Shown here: piece after piece, positions 35,092-45,006 of the stretch | Layout: the number at the start of each line of letters is the position of its first letter | How positions within the stretch are numbered: position 1 is the stretch's first letter | DNA from: Dickeya undicola | GTDB lineage: Bacteria; Pseudomonadota; Gammaproteobacteria; Enterobacterales; Enterobacteriaceae | Assembly (NCBI RefSeq): GCF_000784735.1 | Contig: NZ_JSYG01000020.1 | Coordinates: 1 to 64,000 of the forward strand | DNA: 64,000 bases | Direction: 5' to 3' | The notes under the pieces: model-generated | What the model saw: the letters and a program-made list of their open reading frames with translations, nothing else | Database searches by the model: none | What the model was told of the DNA's origin: nothing | Made by a program: the position numbers and the translations under genes

Positions 35092-35184
35092 CATCTGTCC
35101 ACATTCATCCTACGGGGTAACACACTGTACCCGTCACAGAACAATAGCAAAGCCGCAGAGACGTCCGCTGCGTAATGCCGTCTG

Positions 35185-35246
35185 TACCCAACAGACTTCA
35201 AGTTGCAGGGGCATCAGCTTGCCTGCAGCGCGAAGTATTGTGGGTA
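35185..35246. repeat. Short variant of the palindromic repeat
   Basis: A 62-base sequence with TACCCA and TGGGTA ends and an inner GACTTCAAGTTGCAG arm, between ugd and the epimerase gene. It appears to be an internally deleted member of the repeat family. Confidence 0.6.
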
Positions 35247-35265
35247 TCAATTCGCTTTATTTCGT

Positions 35266-36273
35266 TCAGGCTTGATAGAAATCCCGATACCAGTCCACGA
35301 AGGCCTGTACCCCTTTTTCTACCCCTACCTGTGGTCGATAGCCTGTCACAGCGAACAGGTCGCTGGTATCGGCATAGGTCTGATAAACGTCGCCAGCTTG
35401 CATCGGCATGAAGTTTTTCACGGCCTCTCGTCCCAACGCCGACTCCAGCGCGGTCACAAAATCCATCAGCCGCACCGGGCTGCCGTGACCGATATTGTAG
35501 AGTTGGTACGGCGCGGAACTGGTGGCCGCTGAACCGGCTTCCACTGTCCAGTCGGCATGGCGTTCCGGAATCTGATCCACCATACGCAACATGCCTTCCA
35601 CAATGTCGGTGACATAGGTGAAATCACGCCACATGTCACCCTGATTGTAGATATCGATCGGTTCACCAGCCAGAATCCGGCGGGTAAACTTGAACAGCGC
35701 CATGTCCGGACGCCCCCACGGCCCATACACTGTGAAGAAGCGCAGCCCAGTGGTCGGCAGGTCATACAGATGCGAATAGGAGTGCGCCATCAGTTCATTC
35801 GATTTCTTGGTCGCGGCGTACAGCGAGATCGGGTGGTCGGTCGAGTCGGCGGTGGCGAACGGCGTTTTGCTGTTCAACCCGTACACCGAGCTGGAAGAGG
35901 CGTAAATCAGGTGACCGACGCCGTTATGACGGCACCCTTCCAGCACATTCAGGTGGCCTATCAGGTTGCTTTGTGCATACACCATCGGGTTTTCCAGCGA
36001 ATAACGCACCCCGGCCTGCGCGGCGAGATGGATAACGCGCTCGAATTTTTCCGCCGCGAACAACGCCGCCATCGCCTGGCTATCTTCAATATCTATCCGC
36101 TCAAAATGGAACCCAGGCAGCGCGCGCAGTTTCGCCAGCCGCGCTTCCTTGAGCGATACTTCATAATAGCTGTTGAGGTTGTCTATCCCCACCACCGTAT
36201 GGCCAGCAGCGCAGAGTGACTGACAGGTATAGAAGCCGATAAAGCCGGCCGCGCCGGTAACAAGAAATTTCAT
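35266..36273 (-). CDS. UDP-glucuronate 4-epimerase
   Basis: A 335-residue extended SDR enzyme. The NAD loop is TGAAGFIGFY at the N-terminus, with GIDNLNSYYEVSLKEARL typical of UDP-glucuronate epimerases (GAE/WbnF type). The catalytic set is Ser in YASSSSVYG and Tyr-x3-Lys in SLYAATKKSNE. HLAAQAGVRYSLENP and RFFTVYGPWGRPDMA are also family signatures. It converts UDP-GlcA, made by Ugd from the next gene, to UDP-GalA, a precursor that would put galacturonic acid into the exopolysaccharide. It is located after manB and before ugd on the same strand. Confidence 0.92.
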   Translation of the reverse strand: MKFLVTGAAGFIGFYTCQSLCAAGHTVVGIDNLNSYYEVSLKEARLAKLRALPGFHFERIDIEDSQAMAALFAAEKFERVIHLAAQAGVRYSLENPMVYAQSNLIGHLNVLEGCRHNGVGHLIYASSSSVYGLNSKTPFATADSTDHPISLYAATKKSNELMAHSYSHLYDLPTTGLRFFTVYGPWGRPDMALFKFTRRILAGEPIDIYNQGDMWRDFTYVTDIVEGMLRMVDQIPERHADWTVEAGSAATSSAPYQLYNIGHGSPVRLMDFVTALESALGREAVKNFMPMQAGDVYQTYADTSDLFAVTGYRPQVGVEKGVQAFVDWYRDFYQA

Positions 36274-36378
36274 TCAGGAACTCTTAACGTGACTTGAATG
36301 GCGGAGATAATACCATCCACCGCCCTGATTCAGCACCCGCTAACCACTGAAAACATGCAGAGGGTGCCAGAGATCGCC

Positions 36379-37752
36379 TCAACACTGACGCAACAGCGCC
36401 AGAATCGTACGGGTTTTTTCCTCCATCAGTCGGGGATTCTGTCGCGACTCCACATTAAGCCGGACCACCGGTTCGGTGTTGGAACTGCGCAGATTAAAAC
36501 GCCAGTCGGCAAACGTCAGGCTGATACCGTCGGTTTCATCCACCGCCAGCGCCTGTGGCTCCCAGGCGGCGCGCACACGGGCAATCGCCGCAACCGGGTC
36601 AGTCAGCAAGGAATTGATCTCACCAGACGCGGGATACGCCAGCATACGCTCGCTGACCAGTTGCGACAGTGAGCGCCCACGCACCCCGATCAATTCCGCC
36701 ACCAACAGCCACGGGATCATGCCGGAATCACAATAGGCGAACGACCGGAAGTAGTGATGTGCGCTCATTTCACCGCCGTAAATGGCGTCCTCCTTGCGCA
36801 TCCGTTCCTTGATAAACGCATGACCGGTTTTTGACATCACCGGATTTCCACCTTTGCCGGTAACGATATCCACCGTGTTCCAGGTCAGACGCGGATCATG
36901 AATAATGGTCGACCCCGGAGCCTTGTTCAGAAAGGACTCGGCCAACAGCCCGACAATGTAGTACCCCTCGATAAAGCGCCCCTGGTGATCAAACAGGAAG
37001 CAGCGGTCAAAATCACCGTCGAACGCCACACCGAAATCCGCCTGATGTTCAACTACCGCCCGAGCCGTATCCGCCCGGCATTCCGGCAACAGCGGATTGG
37101 GAATACCGTTAGGGAACGTGCCGTCCGGCTGATGGTGGACCTTGATAAAGGACACCGGCGCGCCATGACGACACAGCTCCGCTTCCAGCGCATCCACGAC
37201 GTGACCAGCAGCACCGTTCCCACTGTTGATGACGATTTTTATCGGCGTCAGGTTGCGCGGGTTGATATACGACATCAGGTGTGCGATGTACGGTTTCAGC
37301 ACGGCCAGTGTCTCATAGCGCCCGCGGCGTTGCGGGTCAGCGGGCGCAAAGCGGTTTTCCTCCGCTAAACGCTGGATGTCCTTCAGTCCGCTATCACCGC
37401 TGATGGGCTGAGAACCGGCGCGCACCAGCTTCATCCCATTGTAATTAATGGGGTTGTGGCTGGCGGTGACCTCTATACCGCCGTCCATCTCGAAATGAAA
37501 CGTAGCGAAATAGACTTCTTCGGTGCCGGACAGGCCGATGTCATACACGTCGACTCCGGCGTCGCGCAGGCCATCGGCTAGCGCTCGCTTCAATGTTTCG
37601 CTGGTCAGCCGAACATCGCCCCCTACCACCACGCGCGCAGGTTGAATCACCTCAGCGTAGGCGCGCCCGATACGGTAGGCGATATCTTCATTCAGTTCGG
37701 TTCCCAGTTCACCGCGAATATCATAGGCTTTAAAACAGGTTAATGCGGGCAT
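36379..37752 (-). CDS. manB: Phosphomannomutase
   Basis: A 457-residue phosphohexomutase (ATG 37752 with GGGAGAAGG upstream) interconverting mannose 6-phosphate and mannose 1-phosphate. It begins [20 protein letters not shown] as CpsG/ManB does. The catalytic phosphoserine loop is [16 protein letters not shown], the metal loop is [12 protein letters not shown], and the sugar-binding loop is [19 protein letters not shown]; the C-terminal phosphate-binding [10 protein letters not shown] is present. It follows manC by 13 bases. Together they supply GDP-mannose for the exopolysaccharide. Confidence 0.96.
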   Translation of the reverse strand: MPALTCFKAYDIRGELGTELNEDIAYRIGRAYAEVIQPARVVVGGDVRLTSETLKRALADGLRDAGVDVYDIGLSGTEEVYFATFHFEMDGGIEVTASHNPINYNGMKLVRAGSQPISGDSGLKDIQRLAEENRFAPADPQRRGRYETLAVLKPYIAHLMSYINPRNLTPIKIVINSGNGAAGHVVDALEAELCRHGAPVSFIKVHHQPDGTFPNGIPNPLLPECRADTARAVVEHQADFGVAFDGDFDRCFLFDHQGRFIEGYYIVGLLAESFLNKAPGSTIIHDPRLTWNTVDIVTGKGGNPVMSKTGHAFIKERMRKEDAIYGGEMSAHHYFRSFAYCDSGMIPWLLVAELIGVRGRSLSQLVSERMLAYPASGEINSLLTDPVAAIARVRAAWEPQALAVDETDGISLTFADWRFNLRSSNTEPVVRLNVESRQNPRLMEEKTRTILALLRQC

Positions 37753-37765
37753 TGTCCTTCTCCCT

Positions 37766-39193
37766 TCATACCCGACCATAGCGGTCATGCAAACGGACGA
37801 TGTCGTCCTCTTCCAGGTAATGGCCTGAGCGAACCTCGATTACCACGAGGTCAATAAGGCCAGGATTTTCCAGCGAGTGCACGGCGCCGGGCGGAATAAA
37901 GGTGGACTGGTTTTCCGCTAAAAAGTAGGTCTTGTCATCCACCTGAACCCTGGCGGTCCCCGCCAGTACCACCCAATGCTCAGCACGGTGAAAATGCTGT
38001 TGCAGCGACAGCCCCTGACCGGGGTGTACGACCAGCTTTTTCACCCGATAGTGTTCACCGGTATCGATATTGCTGCTCTTGCCCCAGGGCCGAAACGACT
38101 CGGTATGATCGCGGAACTGGTGCCGGTTTTGCGCTTTCAGGCGCTCCACCACTTTCTTGACGTCTTGCGCTCGTTCTTTAGCGGCGACCAGCAACGCATC
38201 GCCGGTGTTGACGATGATGGCGTCGTCGATACCGATGGTTGCCACCAGCGACGACGTTGAGGAAACGTAGTTGTTGTTGCTATCCAGCGTCATGACATCC
38301 CCTACCGTCACGTTGCCCTGTGCATCTTTTTCCGACACTTCCCACAGCGACGACCAGGAGCCGACATCGCTCCAGCCAGCATCAAACGCAATGACCACCG
38401 CATCACGGGTTTTCTCCATCACGGCATAGTCGATGGAGTCACTGGGGCAGTCGGTAAACGCGCGCGACTCCACCCGAATAAAGTCCATATCACGCTGGCT
38501 GCGCGCCATCGCCACACGGGTCAGCTCGTAGATATCGGGCTGGTTCTGTTGCAGTTCCTCCAGATATTTCGCCGCACGGAACAGGAACATTCCGCTGTTC
38601 CAGCAATACGCGCCGGACTTCAGGTAACGCTCGGCCGTCGCCAAATCCGGTTTTTCCACGAATTCGTCTACCATGAAGCCACCACCAGGCAACGCGCCGC
38701 CCGTCTTGATGTAGCCATAACCGGTTTCGGGGCACTCAGGTACGATGCCGAAGGTCACCAGCTTACCGTCCTCGGCATAGGGCAATGCCTGACGAATCGC
38801 CTGATGAAAATTATCGGTTTTGCTGATCAGATGATCGGCGGCCAGCACCAGCAGCAGGCTGTCCGGATCGGTCTTGACACTCAGGTGGGCTGCGAGCGCA
38901 ATCGCTGGAGCGGTATTCCGACCAACCGGCTCCAGAATGATGTTGCCCCCCAGTTGCTGTTGCTCACGCAACTGTTCCGCCACCAGAAAACGGTGATCCT
39001 CATTGCAGATAACCAACGGTCGTTGTTGCGCCAGAAACGACAATCCCTGCAACCGTGCCAGAGTGTTTTGCAGCAAGCTATGGTTGCTCTCATCACCTAA
39101 TGGCAGAAACTGCTTGGGAAACAGCTCACGCGACAACGGCCATAAGCGGCTGCCGCTACCGCCAGCCATAACGACAGGAATAACGTTAGACAT
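37766..39193 (-). CDS. manC: Mannose-1-phosphate guanylyltransferase (with C-terminal isomerase-like domain)
   Basis: A 475-residue protein. The ATG at 39193 follows AAGGTGCG. The N-terminal nucleotidyltransferase carries [20 protein letters not shown], which binds GTP, and YGYIKTG and FVEKPD sugar-binding motifs. The C-terminal cupin region ([40 protein letters not shown]) is the isomerase-like part of type II enzymes, which in full bifunctional members also converts fructose 6-phosphate to mannose 6-phosphate. Product is GDP-mannose. It is followed closely by manB, as in colanic acid and O-antigen clusters (cpsB/cpsG). Confidence 0.96.
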   Translation of the reverse strand: MSNVIPVVMAGGSGSRLWPLSRELFPKQFLPLGDESNHSLLQNTLARLQGLSFLAQQRPLVICNEDHRFLVAEQLREQQQLGGNIILEPVGRNTAPAIALAAHLSVKTDPDSLLLVLAADHLISKTDNFHQAIRQALPYAEDGKLVTFGIVPECPETGYGYIKTGGALPGGGFMVDEFVEKPDLATAERYLKSGAYCWNSGMFLFRAAKYLEELQQNQPDIYELTRVAMARSQRDMDFIRVESRAFTDCPSDSIDYAVMEKTRDAVVIAFDAGWSDVGSWSSLWEVSEKDAQGNVTVGDVMTLDSNNNYVSSTSSLVATIGIDDAIIVNTGDALLVAAKERAQDVKKVVERLKAQNRHQFRDHTESFRPWGKSSNIDTGEHYRVKKLVVHPGQGLSLQQHFHRAEHWVVLAGTARVQVDDKTYFLAENQSTFIPPGAVHSLENPGLIDLVVIEVRSGHYLEEDDIVRLHDRYGRV

Positions 39194-39359
39194 ATCGCAC
39201 CTTGATAACTCTATGACGGCTATAGACGTGTTCAACGTCATTAATGCGCTGACCATTCAATAGCCGATAATAAATTCAGTTCGCCATTTCAGGATGTAAA
39301 TTTGGCGGACACGGACCAACCCAATAGCAATTAGGCTTATCAGAAAACGTGCAAAAAAG

Positions 39360-40196
39360 TTAATTACAGCGAGGATGTTTGCCGCGAAAAAAAGCCTGTG
39401 TAGCAACCATAACGGTTTTAAATCGTAACCGAATAAACTGTTTTAATAATCGCCAGCCAAGATGGTAATACAAATGAAACTGGGGATAGCGTCGGGCTGA
39501 TATAGCCAGGTCGATCAGATTTTCTGCAATCCGGAATTCGCTTTCTTTTTTTTCCGAACGGGAAAGCCCATGCTCCAGATAGCAACTGCTTCTCAGCACA
39601 AATTGTTCACCGGACGTGCTCATACGATGTATGCGGCGAAACACACTGACATCCACGCCGTACAGCGCGTAGTTTTCATCAAACAACGACAGGCCATGCC
39701 GTTCGAAAACATCCCATAACCGGCGGTGGATAATCAACCCGGAACCGATGGAAAAGGCCGTCGCCGGGTCCAGATCCTGATAACTCAGTACCACTTCCCC
39801 TTTTGATACCGGGTAATAGGTTTTGTAATTAATGCTGGAAATAATCCGCGGGCATTCAATATCTGCCTGAGTATGCTCCACCGCAAACCAGAAAGATTCA
39901 TTAATAGTCGTATCATCATCCAGAATAACCCATCGCTCGACGTGCAGGTTATTGGCGATAAACCGATTATATACCTGGCTCAACGGTTGGTTTTCCAGGC
40001 AATTCACCAGCTCCACCTGTTCATAAATCGTTTTCAGCCGTAGAAAAAACCCATCTTCTTCGGAAATACGAAAAGGACCATTGTTATGAATGGTCAACTT
40101 AATAGATTTAAACGGATGCTGAATCAGCGTCTGCAAGGTTGTAGACGACTCCAGTCCCTTATTGTACAACACCACCAAAATTGCATTTTTAATCAT
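39360..40196 (-). CDS. Family 2-type glycosyltransferase
   Basis: A 278-residue GT-A fold transferase. It begins IKNAILVVLYNKGLESSTTL, a nucleotide-binding strand, and carries the metal-binding acidic motif LDDDTTINESF near residue 95. FSIGSGLIIHRRLWD and LFDENYALYGVDVSVFRRIH (the acceptor-side region) follow, with a basic hydrophobic C-terminus that may associate with the inner membrane. It probably adds one sugar to the lipid-linked repeat unit. Donor and acceptor cannot be read from sequence; rhamnose, mannose or a uronic acid are candidates. Lower GC than manC next door is typical of polysaccharide genes that are exchanged. Confidence 0.8.
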   Translation of the reverse strand: MIKNAILVVLYNKGLESSTTLQTLIQHPFKSIKLTIHNNGPFRISEEDGFFLRLKTIYEQVELVNCLENQPLSQVYNRFIANNLHVERWVILDDDTTINESFWFAVEHTQADIECPRIISSINYKTYYPVSKGEVVLSYQDLDPATAFSIGSGLIIHRRLWDVFERHGLSLFDENYALYGVDVSVFRRIHRMSTSGEQFVLRSSCYLEHGLSRSEKKESEFRIAENLIDLAISARRYPQFHLYYHLGWRLLKQFIRLRFKTVMVATQAFFRGKHPRCN

Positions 40197-40290
40197 GACT
40201 CTCTCTCCTGGAAATACAGGATTGCAATGACGATTCCATTCAGATGCACAACATTCTGTATTGCATCATTAAATGCTAGCGCGGCGGTTT

Positions 40291-40360
40291 TACCCTAAAT
40301 CATTCGAGTTGCAGGGACGAGGGCAGCCAACGCCCTGCAATTTGAAGTATGACGGGTATA
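40291..40360. repeat. Palindromic repeat copy between wzx and a glycosyltransferase gene
   Basis: A 70-base element, TACCCTAAATCATTCGAG on the left and CTGCAATTTGAAG then TATGACGGGTATA on the right, with a shortened centre. It ends two bases from the wzx stop codon, inside the long operon, so it is transcribed and can fold into a hairpin. Confidence 0.8.
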
Positions 40361-40362
40361 TT

Positions 40363-41634
40363 TTATTGGGGCATCCTTAACATCCGGCTACCCAGGATAT
40401 TCTTCTTCATCACCATCACAAAGAACACCACCGTGATGATGAACTCGGTCGCGCCCACCGCAATCGCGACGCCATAAACCCCCCACCATTGGGTAAAGAA
40501 GAACAGATAGGAAAAATGGCACAGCAAACCGATGAAGTAGACCCGCTTCAGGTAACGGCTCAGCCCGGCTGGAATAATGATCAGGTTAACCAGAATGATC
40601 GACAACGAGATAACAAACTGGGTAACGATCATGATAGTCAGCAAATGCCCAATGTCGTATTCCTTACCGAAAACCCAGTGGATAATCGGCGTTCCTACCA
40701 GCAGGTTCCCCAAAAAGGCGCTGGCGGTGAGTAAAGAAAACATCATCATGACCTTCATCAGCCTGGCCCGAATCGCCGGGTACTCTAGCCGGTTGTAAAG
40801 GCTGCAAATGTGACTGAAATTGCCTTGTACTATCGGGTTATACAGTTGGCGCAGCACCGATGCCAGCCGATCCGCCACCGCGTAGTGCCCCAACGTGGCG
40901 TCGCCGAACATGAATTTGATCACTATCGGATTCAGATAAGTGAAACCCAGCGTGAACAATGACGCAGAAAAGTTATGAAAACTTTCCCGAATTTCATCGG
41001 ATATCGTCTGCCGGTTTACACCGGAAAGCTGCCAGCTCACCGATTCACGGCGTTTCAACTGACACTGAATCACCAGCCCAACCAATACCGGTGGGAACAG
41101 CTGAATCACCGACGCCAGATAAATATCTGTTGGTGCGCTTACCAGCAGGAAGATAAGCCCCAACGCCAGCGCACGGAACACCAGGTTCAGAATCGCCAGA
41201 TGCGAGTTCTTCCCCAACCCCTGAAACAGCCAGGCAGCCGACAGTAACGAGCTTAGCGAAGACGCCAACCCGATAAAGAACAAGATGCCGTCTATCTTCG
41301 ACTGCGCCGTCAACAGATCGACTAGCGTTCCCGCCACCATCACCACCAGAAACAGCAGTGTTTTGGCGCATTGCACATTCGAGTACAGGGTATTGATGGC
41401 CGCCATGTCGCCAGCATGGGCACTGACTTTTCTGGCGGCCGAGAAGTTAAAACCAAAATCGACAATAAACAACGCGATAAAGCTGATGGACTGGGCGTAA
41501 CTCAGTTTGCCAAAGAACTCCGCACCCAGCACCCTGGCCAGATAGGGAAAGGTCGCCAGTGGCAGCAGCATATTGGAAATCTGAATAATATAGAGATAGA
41601 TAACCTCGCGTTTTATTGTCTTTTTGTCACTCAT
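40363..41634 (-). CDS. wzx: Wzx-type polysaccharide flippase
   Basis: A 423-residue inner-membrane protein with about twelve hydrophobic segments. The ATG at 41634 overlaps the stop of the upstream glycosyltransferase (ATGA). The N-terminus (EVIYLYIIQISNMLLPLATF, then PYLARVLGAEFFGKLSYAQS) is the standard opening of the polysaccharide_synt/Wzx family. Other segments include FIALFIVDFGFNFSA, ILFFIGLASSLSSLL and LTIMIVTQFVISLSIILVN. Wzx moves the undecaprenyl-linked repeat unit to the periplasmic face, where a Wzy polymerase extends it. The operon contains no Wzy, so the partner is probably the gene at 25497. Confidence 0.92.
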   Translation of the reverse strand: MSDKKTIKREVIYLYIIQISNMLLPLATFPYLARVLGAEFFGKLSYAQSISFIALFIVDFGFNFSAARKVSAHAGDMAAINTLYSNVQCAKTLLFLVVMVAGTLVDLLTAQSKIDGILFFIGLASSLSSLLSAAWLFQGLGKNSHLAILNLVFRALALGLIFLLVSAPTDIYLASVIQLFPPVLVGLVIQCQLKRRESVSWQLSGVNRQTISDEIRESFHNFSASLFTLGFTYLNPIVIKFMFGDATLGHYAVADRLASVLRQLYNPIVQGNFSHICSLYNRLEYPAIRARLMKVMMMFSLLTASAFLGNLLVGTPIIHWVFGKEYDIGHLLTIMIVTQFVISLSIILVNLIIIPAGLSRYLKRVYFIGLLCHFSYLFFFTQWWGVYGVAIAVGATEFIITVVFFVMVMKKNILGSRMLRMPQ

Positions 41635-42551
41635 ACCATCCACCAGATTGCACAACTCAGCAGTTTCCGCTCACCGTTGCGGGCGCGTCGCATCAGTGAC
41701 AGCTTACGCAGTACCCCGGCTTCTCCGCGGATAACCCGCAAAAAATCAGTGCTGTCGGACGGATGCTGCTGGCAGAAATTTTTCAAAGCGGTCAACATCA
41801 TGCGGCTATGCCTGTGGCCTGTGGGGTAACCTCTAAGACACAGCAGGCTATCTGGCAGCAGGCGTTTTCGCAGGATACCGGGCACGCCAACGGTATTGTT
41901 GCCGTGCTGGCGATACTTGATCAGCGGCGTATCCACATAGGCTATCTTCCCACTGTGGGCGGCGATCATCGCAATCCACCAGTCATGCATTCGAATGTCG
42001 TCTGGCATCGGCTCTATCAGCTGTTTCAATGCACGATTGAACAGCATGGCGCAGCCGGGAATATGATTACTGACCACAAAGTCTTCCGGCTGGCTGGCCG
42101 CCGAGGACTTGATCGACGCGCGATAGAAGGACGGATGCAGCGGCCCCAGTACCGCATCCACAATCTCCAGGTCGGAAAACGCCAGCACCGGCGTCGCGCC
42201 TTCCTGCTCGTGCATTTTGGCCTCGTTGAGCAACCGCTCCAGTTTTTCAGGAACCCAATAGTCATCCTGGTCGCACAAGGTGATATAGCGGTCTTCACAA
42301 CAGGCAATGGCGCGGCGGAAGTTTTTCATCGCGCCTAACCCACCTTTGCCGGGATAAAGGCGGATTTTACCCTGCTGATAGAGTTCATGGCTCCGGATTA
42401 TCTCTAGCGTGTTATCACGGGAACCGTCGTCGCATACATGGATGATAAAGTCCTGATGCGTCTGATGCTGGATGGAGTCCAGCTGCTGTCTGACATAGCG
42501 GCCACCATTATAGGTAGCCAACGCAATACTGATCCGATCGTGACCTGTCAT
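41631..42551 (-). CDS. Family 2 glycosyltransferase (rhamnosyltransferase-like)
   Basis: A 306-residue GT2 enzyme; the ATG at 42551 gives TGHDRISIALATYNGGRYV as N-terminus. The classical GT2 blocks are present: ISIALATYNGGRY, VCDDGSRDNTLEI (first Asp motif), LCDQDDYWVPEKLERL (second) and an acceptor-site region around MHDWWIAMIAA. This pattern (CDQDD-W, MHDWW) is common in bacterial rhamnosyl- and related transferases, and the operon makes dTDP-rhamnose. It is translationally coupled to wzx. The exact linkage is unknown. Confidence 0.87.
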   Translation of the reverse strand: MTGHDRISIALATYNGGRYVRQQLDSIQHQTHQDFIIHVCDDGSRDNTLEIIRSHELYQQGKIRLYPGKGGLGAMKNFRRAIACCEDRYITLCDQDDYWVPEKLERLLNEAKMHEQEGATPVLAFSDLEIVDAVLGPLHPSFYRASIKSSAASQPEDFVVSNHIPGCAMLFNRALKQLIEPMPDDIRMHDWWIAMIAAHSGKIAYVDTPLIKYRQHGNNTVGVPGILRKRLLPDSLLCLRGYPTGHRHSRMMLTALKNFCQQHPSDSTDFLRVIRGEAGVLRKLSLMRRARNGERKLLSCAIWWMV

Positions 42552-42591
42552 CTCTGCTAACCGAAGATAAGGAAATACGAGAACGATGTGC

Positions 42592-42675
42592 GGTATCCCC
42601 TCAAGTTGCAGACGCACTGACCGTACGAATCCGCATTCATGAGGATTCGCTCGGTTATCGCCTGCAACTTGACAT
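42592..42675. repeat. Inverted repeat related to the palindromic family, before the GT2 gene
   Basis: CTCAAGTTGCAG and CTGCAACTTGA arms surround a second hairpin CGAATCC-GCATTCATGA-GGATTCG. It occupies most of the gap between rfbD and the GT2 gene. Terminal TACCC motifs are degraded. Confidence 0.6.
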
Positions 42676-42719
42676 GGTGGGGCGTCATGCCCCTGTGGGG
42701 TTACCGCGCCTGAACATCA

Positions 42720-43577
42720 TCAGACCAATTTGGGGATGATAACGCCCAACGCCTCCCGCCAGGCGGACGGCGGAATGCCCAATCGGGCAATCTTGCTGCA
42801 ATCCAGCGTGGAGTAAGCCGGGCGTGCCGCTGGTGTTGGATATTGATCAGTGGTAATAGCGTTGACCACCGGCGTACGGGGCAGCAACTGCTTCTCACCA
42901 GCAATGGCGAAAATAGCGCTGGCAAAATCATGCCAGGACACTTCTTCGTCACCACAAAAGTGGTACAGACCCGCATCAGCCTGTTGCTGTAGTAAGCTAA
43001 TGATCGCGTTGGCAATATCACCGGCGTAAGTCGGGCAACCACGTTGATCAGCCACCACGCCGAGGGTATCCCGCTCCCGGCCCAGTCGCAGCATGGTTTT
43101 AACAAAGTTGTTGCCGTACTCGCTGAAAACCCAGGCGGTACGCACAATCTGCGTTGCCGGATTCACTTTCAGCACCACCCGTTCGCCATCCAGCTTGGTC
43201 TGACCGTACACGCCCAGCGGGTGGGTAGCATCGGTTTCGCTATACGGCTGGGTCGCGCTGCCATCAAACACATAATCGGTGGAGACGTGGATGAAACGCG
43301 CCCCGTGCTGACGGGCAGCGCGGGCCAGATATTCCGGCCCGGTAACATTGATGCGCGCCGCCAGCTCGGGTTCTGACTCAGCCTTGTCCACCGCTGTATA
43401 GGCCGCCGCATTCACAATGGCGTCCGGTTGCCACGATTCCATCGTAGCCTGAACCTGCGCCTCGTCGGTAATATCCAGCGAGTCCATGTCCGTCGCCAAC
43501 ACCGACCACCCGTCCGGCAGCCGATCCTGAAAGCAGCGCCCCAACTGACCGTTAGCGCCAGTTAATAAAATTTTCAT
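42720..43577 (-). CDS. rfbD: dTDP-4-dehydrorhamnose reductase
   Basis: A 285-residue extended SDR. The ATG at 43577 is preferred (AAGGAG eight bases upstream) over the one at 43583, and it overlaps the rfbC stop (ATGA). The NADPH loop is TGANGQLGRCF; further family motifs are AAAYTAVDKAESEPELA, STDYVFDGSATQPY, the catalytic YGQTKLDGE and RTAWVFSEYGNNFVKTM. It performs the last step to dTDP-L-rhamnose. In this order (rfbB, A, C, D) it ends the block of four rhamnose genes. Confidence 0.97.
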   Translation of the reverse strand: MKILLTGANGQLGRCFQDRLPDGWSVLATDMDSLDITDEAQVQATMESWQPDAIVNAAAYTAVDKAESEPELAARINVTGPEYLARAARQHGARFIHVSTDYVFDGSATQPYSETDATHPLGVYGQTKLDGERVVLKVNPATQIVRTAWVFSEYGNNFVKTMLRLGRERDTLGVVADQRGCPTYAGDIANAIISLLQQQADAGLYHFCGDEEVSWHDFASAIFAIAGEKQLLPRTPVVNAITTDQYPTPAARPAYSTLDCSKIARLGIPPSAWREALGVIIPKLV

Positions 43578-44110
43578 CCCCATAACTCCTTAAAGGCTTT
43601 GCCCTGTTTATCCTTTTCTGACAATAAGGGGGAGGTTATTGGCCAGTCGATGGCGATGTCTGCATCGTTCCATAACAGGCAGCCCTCATGAGCCGGGTTA
43701 TAGTAGTCGGTGCACTTGTATTCGAAATCCGCCATGTCGGACAACACCACGAAACCGTGCGCCAGACCCGGTGGGATCCAGAACTGCGTTTTATTTTCTT
43801 CCGACAACACAACGCCTTCCCAGCGGCCGTAGGTCGGTGAATCCCGGCGAATGTCCACAACAACGTCGAACACCTCGCCGCGCACCACTCGCACCAGTTT
43901 TCCTTGCGGATTGGTCGTCTGAAAGTGCAACCCACGCAGCACGCCTTTGGCCGAGCGGGAATGGTTGTCCTGCACAAAATCCAGGTCGATATCCAGCATC
44001 TCCTGATAACGACGCTTCTCAAACGTTTCCAGAAAGAAGCCTCGGGCATCACCGAAGACCTTAGGTTGAATGATTTTTACACCCTGAATGGCGGTATCGT
44101 GGACTTGCAT
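43574..44110 (-). CDS. rfbC: dTDP-4-dehydrorhamnose 3,5-epimerase
   Basis: A 178-residue cupin enzyme, ATG 44110 with AGGGATG upstream. The family motifs are QPKVFGDARGFFLETF, the catalytic His in LRGLHFQ (near residue 60), VVRGEVFDVVVDIR, and the catalytic Tyr region DYYNPAHEGCLLWND. It epimerises C3 and C5 of dTDP-4-keto-6-deoxyglucose. It begins one base after rfbA and overlaps rfbD by four bases, so the block is tightly coupled. Confidence 0.97.
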   Translation of the reverse strand: MQVHDTAIQGVKIIQPKVFGDARGFFLETFEKRRYQEMLDIDLDFVQDNHSRSAKGVLRGLHFQTTNPQGKLVRVVRGEVFDVVVDIRRDSPTYGRWEGVVLSEENKTQFWIPPGLAHGFVVLSDMADFEYKCTDYYNPAHEGCLLWNDADIAIDWPITSPLLSEKDKQGKAFKELWG

Positions 44111-44111
44111 A

Positions 44112-44981
44112 TCACATCCCTGTAAGTAGTTGGGCCAGATACTGACCATAATGGGTTTTAGCGAGATAACGTGCTTCATCCGCCACCTGTTCACGGCTCA
44201 ACCAGCCTTTACGGAACGCAATTTCCTCCAGACAAGCAACCTTGAAGCCCTGACGCTTCTCAATGGTGCTGATGAACTGGGATGCCTCCAGCAAGCTGTC
44301 ATGGGTGCCGGTGTCCAGCCAGGCAAAGCCGCGCCCCAGAACTTCCACATTCAGGTTACCCTGCTGCAGATACATTTCATTGAGTGTGGTGATTTCCAGT
44401 TCGCCGCGCGCCGAGGGTTTGACCTGCTTGGCCATTTCCACCACATGGCGGTCATAGAAATAGAGCCCGGTCACCGCCCAGTTAGACTTCGGTTTGCTGG
44501 GTTTTTCTTCCAGCGAAATCGCCTGTTTATTGTCGTCAAACTCCACCACACCAAAGCGCTCGGGGTCCATCACCTGATAACCGAAGACGGTGGCACCGTC
44601 GGTACGGGCAGCCACGTTCTCCAGTTTTTTACCGAAGCTCTGACCGAAGAAGATGTTATCACCCAGCACCAGCGCACATTGATCACCGTCGATAAAGGTT
44701 TCGCCGATCAGAAACGCCTGCGCCAGACCGTCCGGTGAAGGTTGTTCGGCGTAACAGAAATTCACACCGAACCGGCTGCCGTTACCCAGCAATCGCCGAT
44801 AGGCAGGCAGGTCATCCGGGGTCGAGATGATCAGAATGTCCCGGATGCCAGCCAGCATCAGTACCGAAATCGGGTAATAGATCATCGGCTTGTCGTAAAT
44901 GGGCAACAGTTGCTTCGATACCCCACGGGTAATCGGATAGAGTCGGGTTCCTGAACCGCCTGCCAATACAATGCCTTTCAT
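44112..44981 (-). CDS. rfbA: Glucose-1-phosphate thymidylyltransferase
   Basis: A 289-residue enzyme making dTDP-glucose from dTTP and glucose 1-phosphate. The signature loop [20 protein letters not shown] is at the N-terminus, followed by [50 protein letters not shown] and the C-terminal [18 protein letters not shown]. Length and all blocks match RmlA. It follows rfbB by 26 bases. Confidence 0.98.
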   Translation of the reverse strand: MKGIVLAGGSGTRLYPITRGVSKQLLPIYDKPMIYYPISVLMLAGIRDILIISTPDDLPAYRRLLGNGSRFGVNFCYAEQPSPDGLAQAFLIGETFIDGDQCALVLGDNIFFGQSFGKKLENVAARTDGATVFGYQVMDPERFGVVEFDDNKQAISLEEKPSKPKSNWAVTGLYFYDRHVVEMAKQVKPSARGELEITTLNEMYLQQGNLNVEVLGRGFAWLDTGTHDSLLEASQFISTIEKRQGFKVACLEEIAFRKGWLSREQVADEARYLAKTHYGQYLAQLLTGM

Positions 44982-45006
44982 TGGACTTTCCTTAACTAGA
45001 ATACGA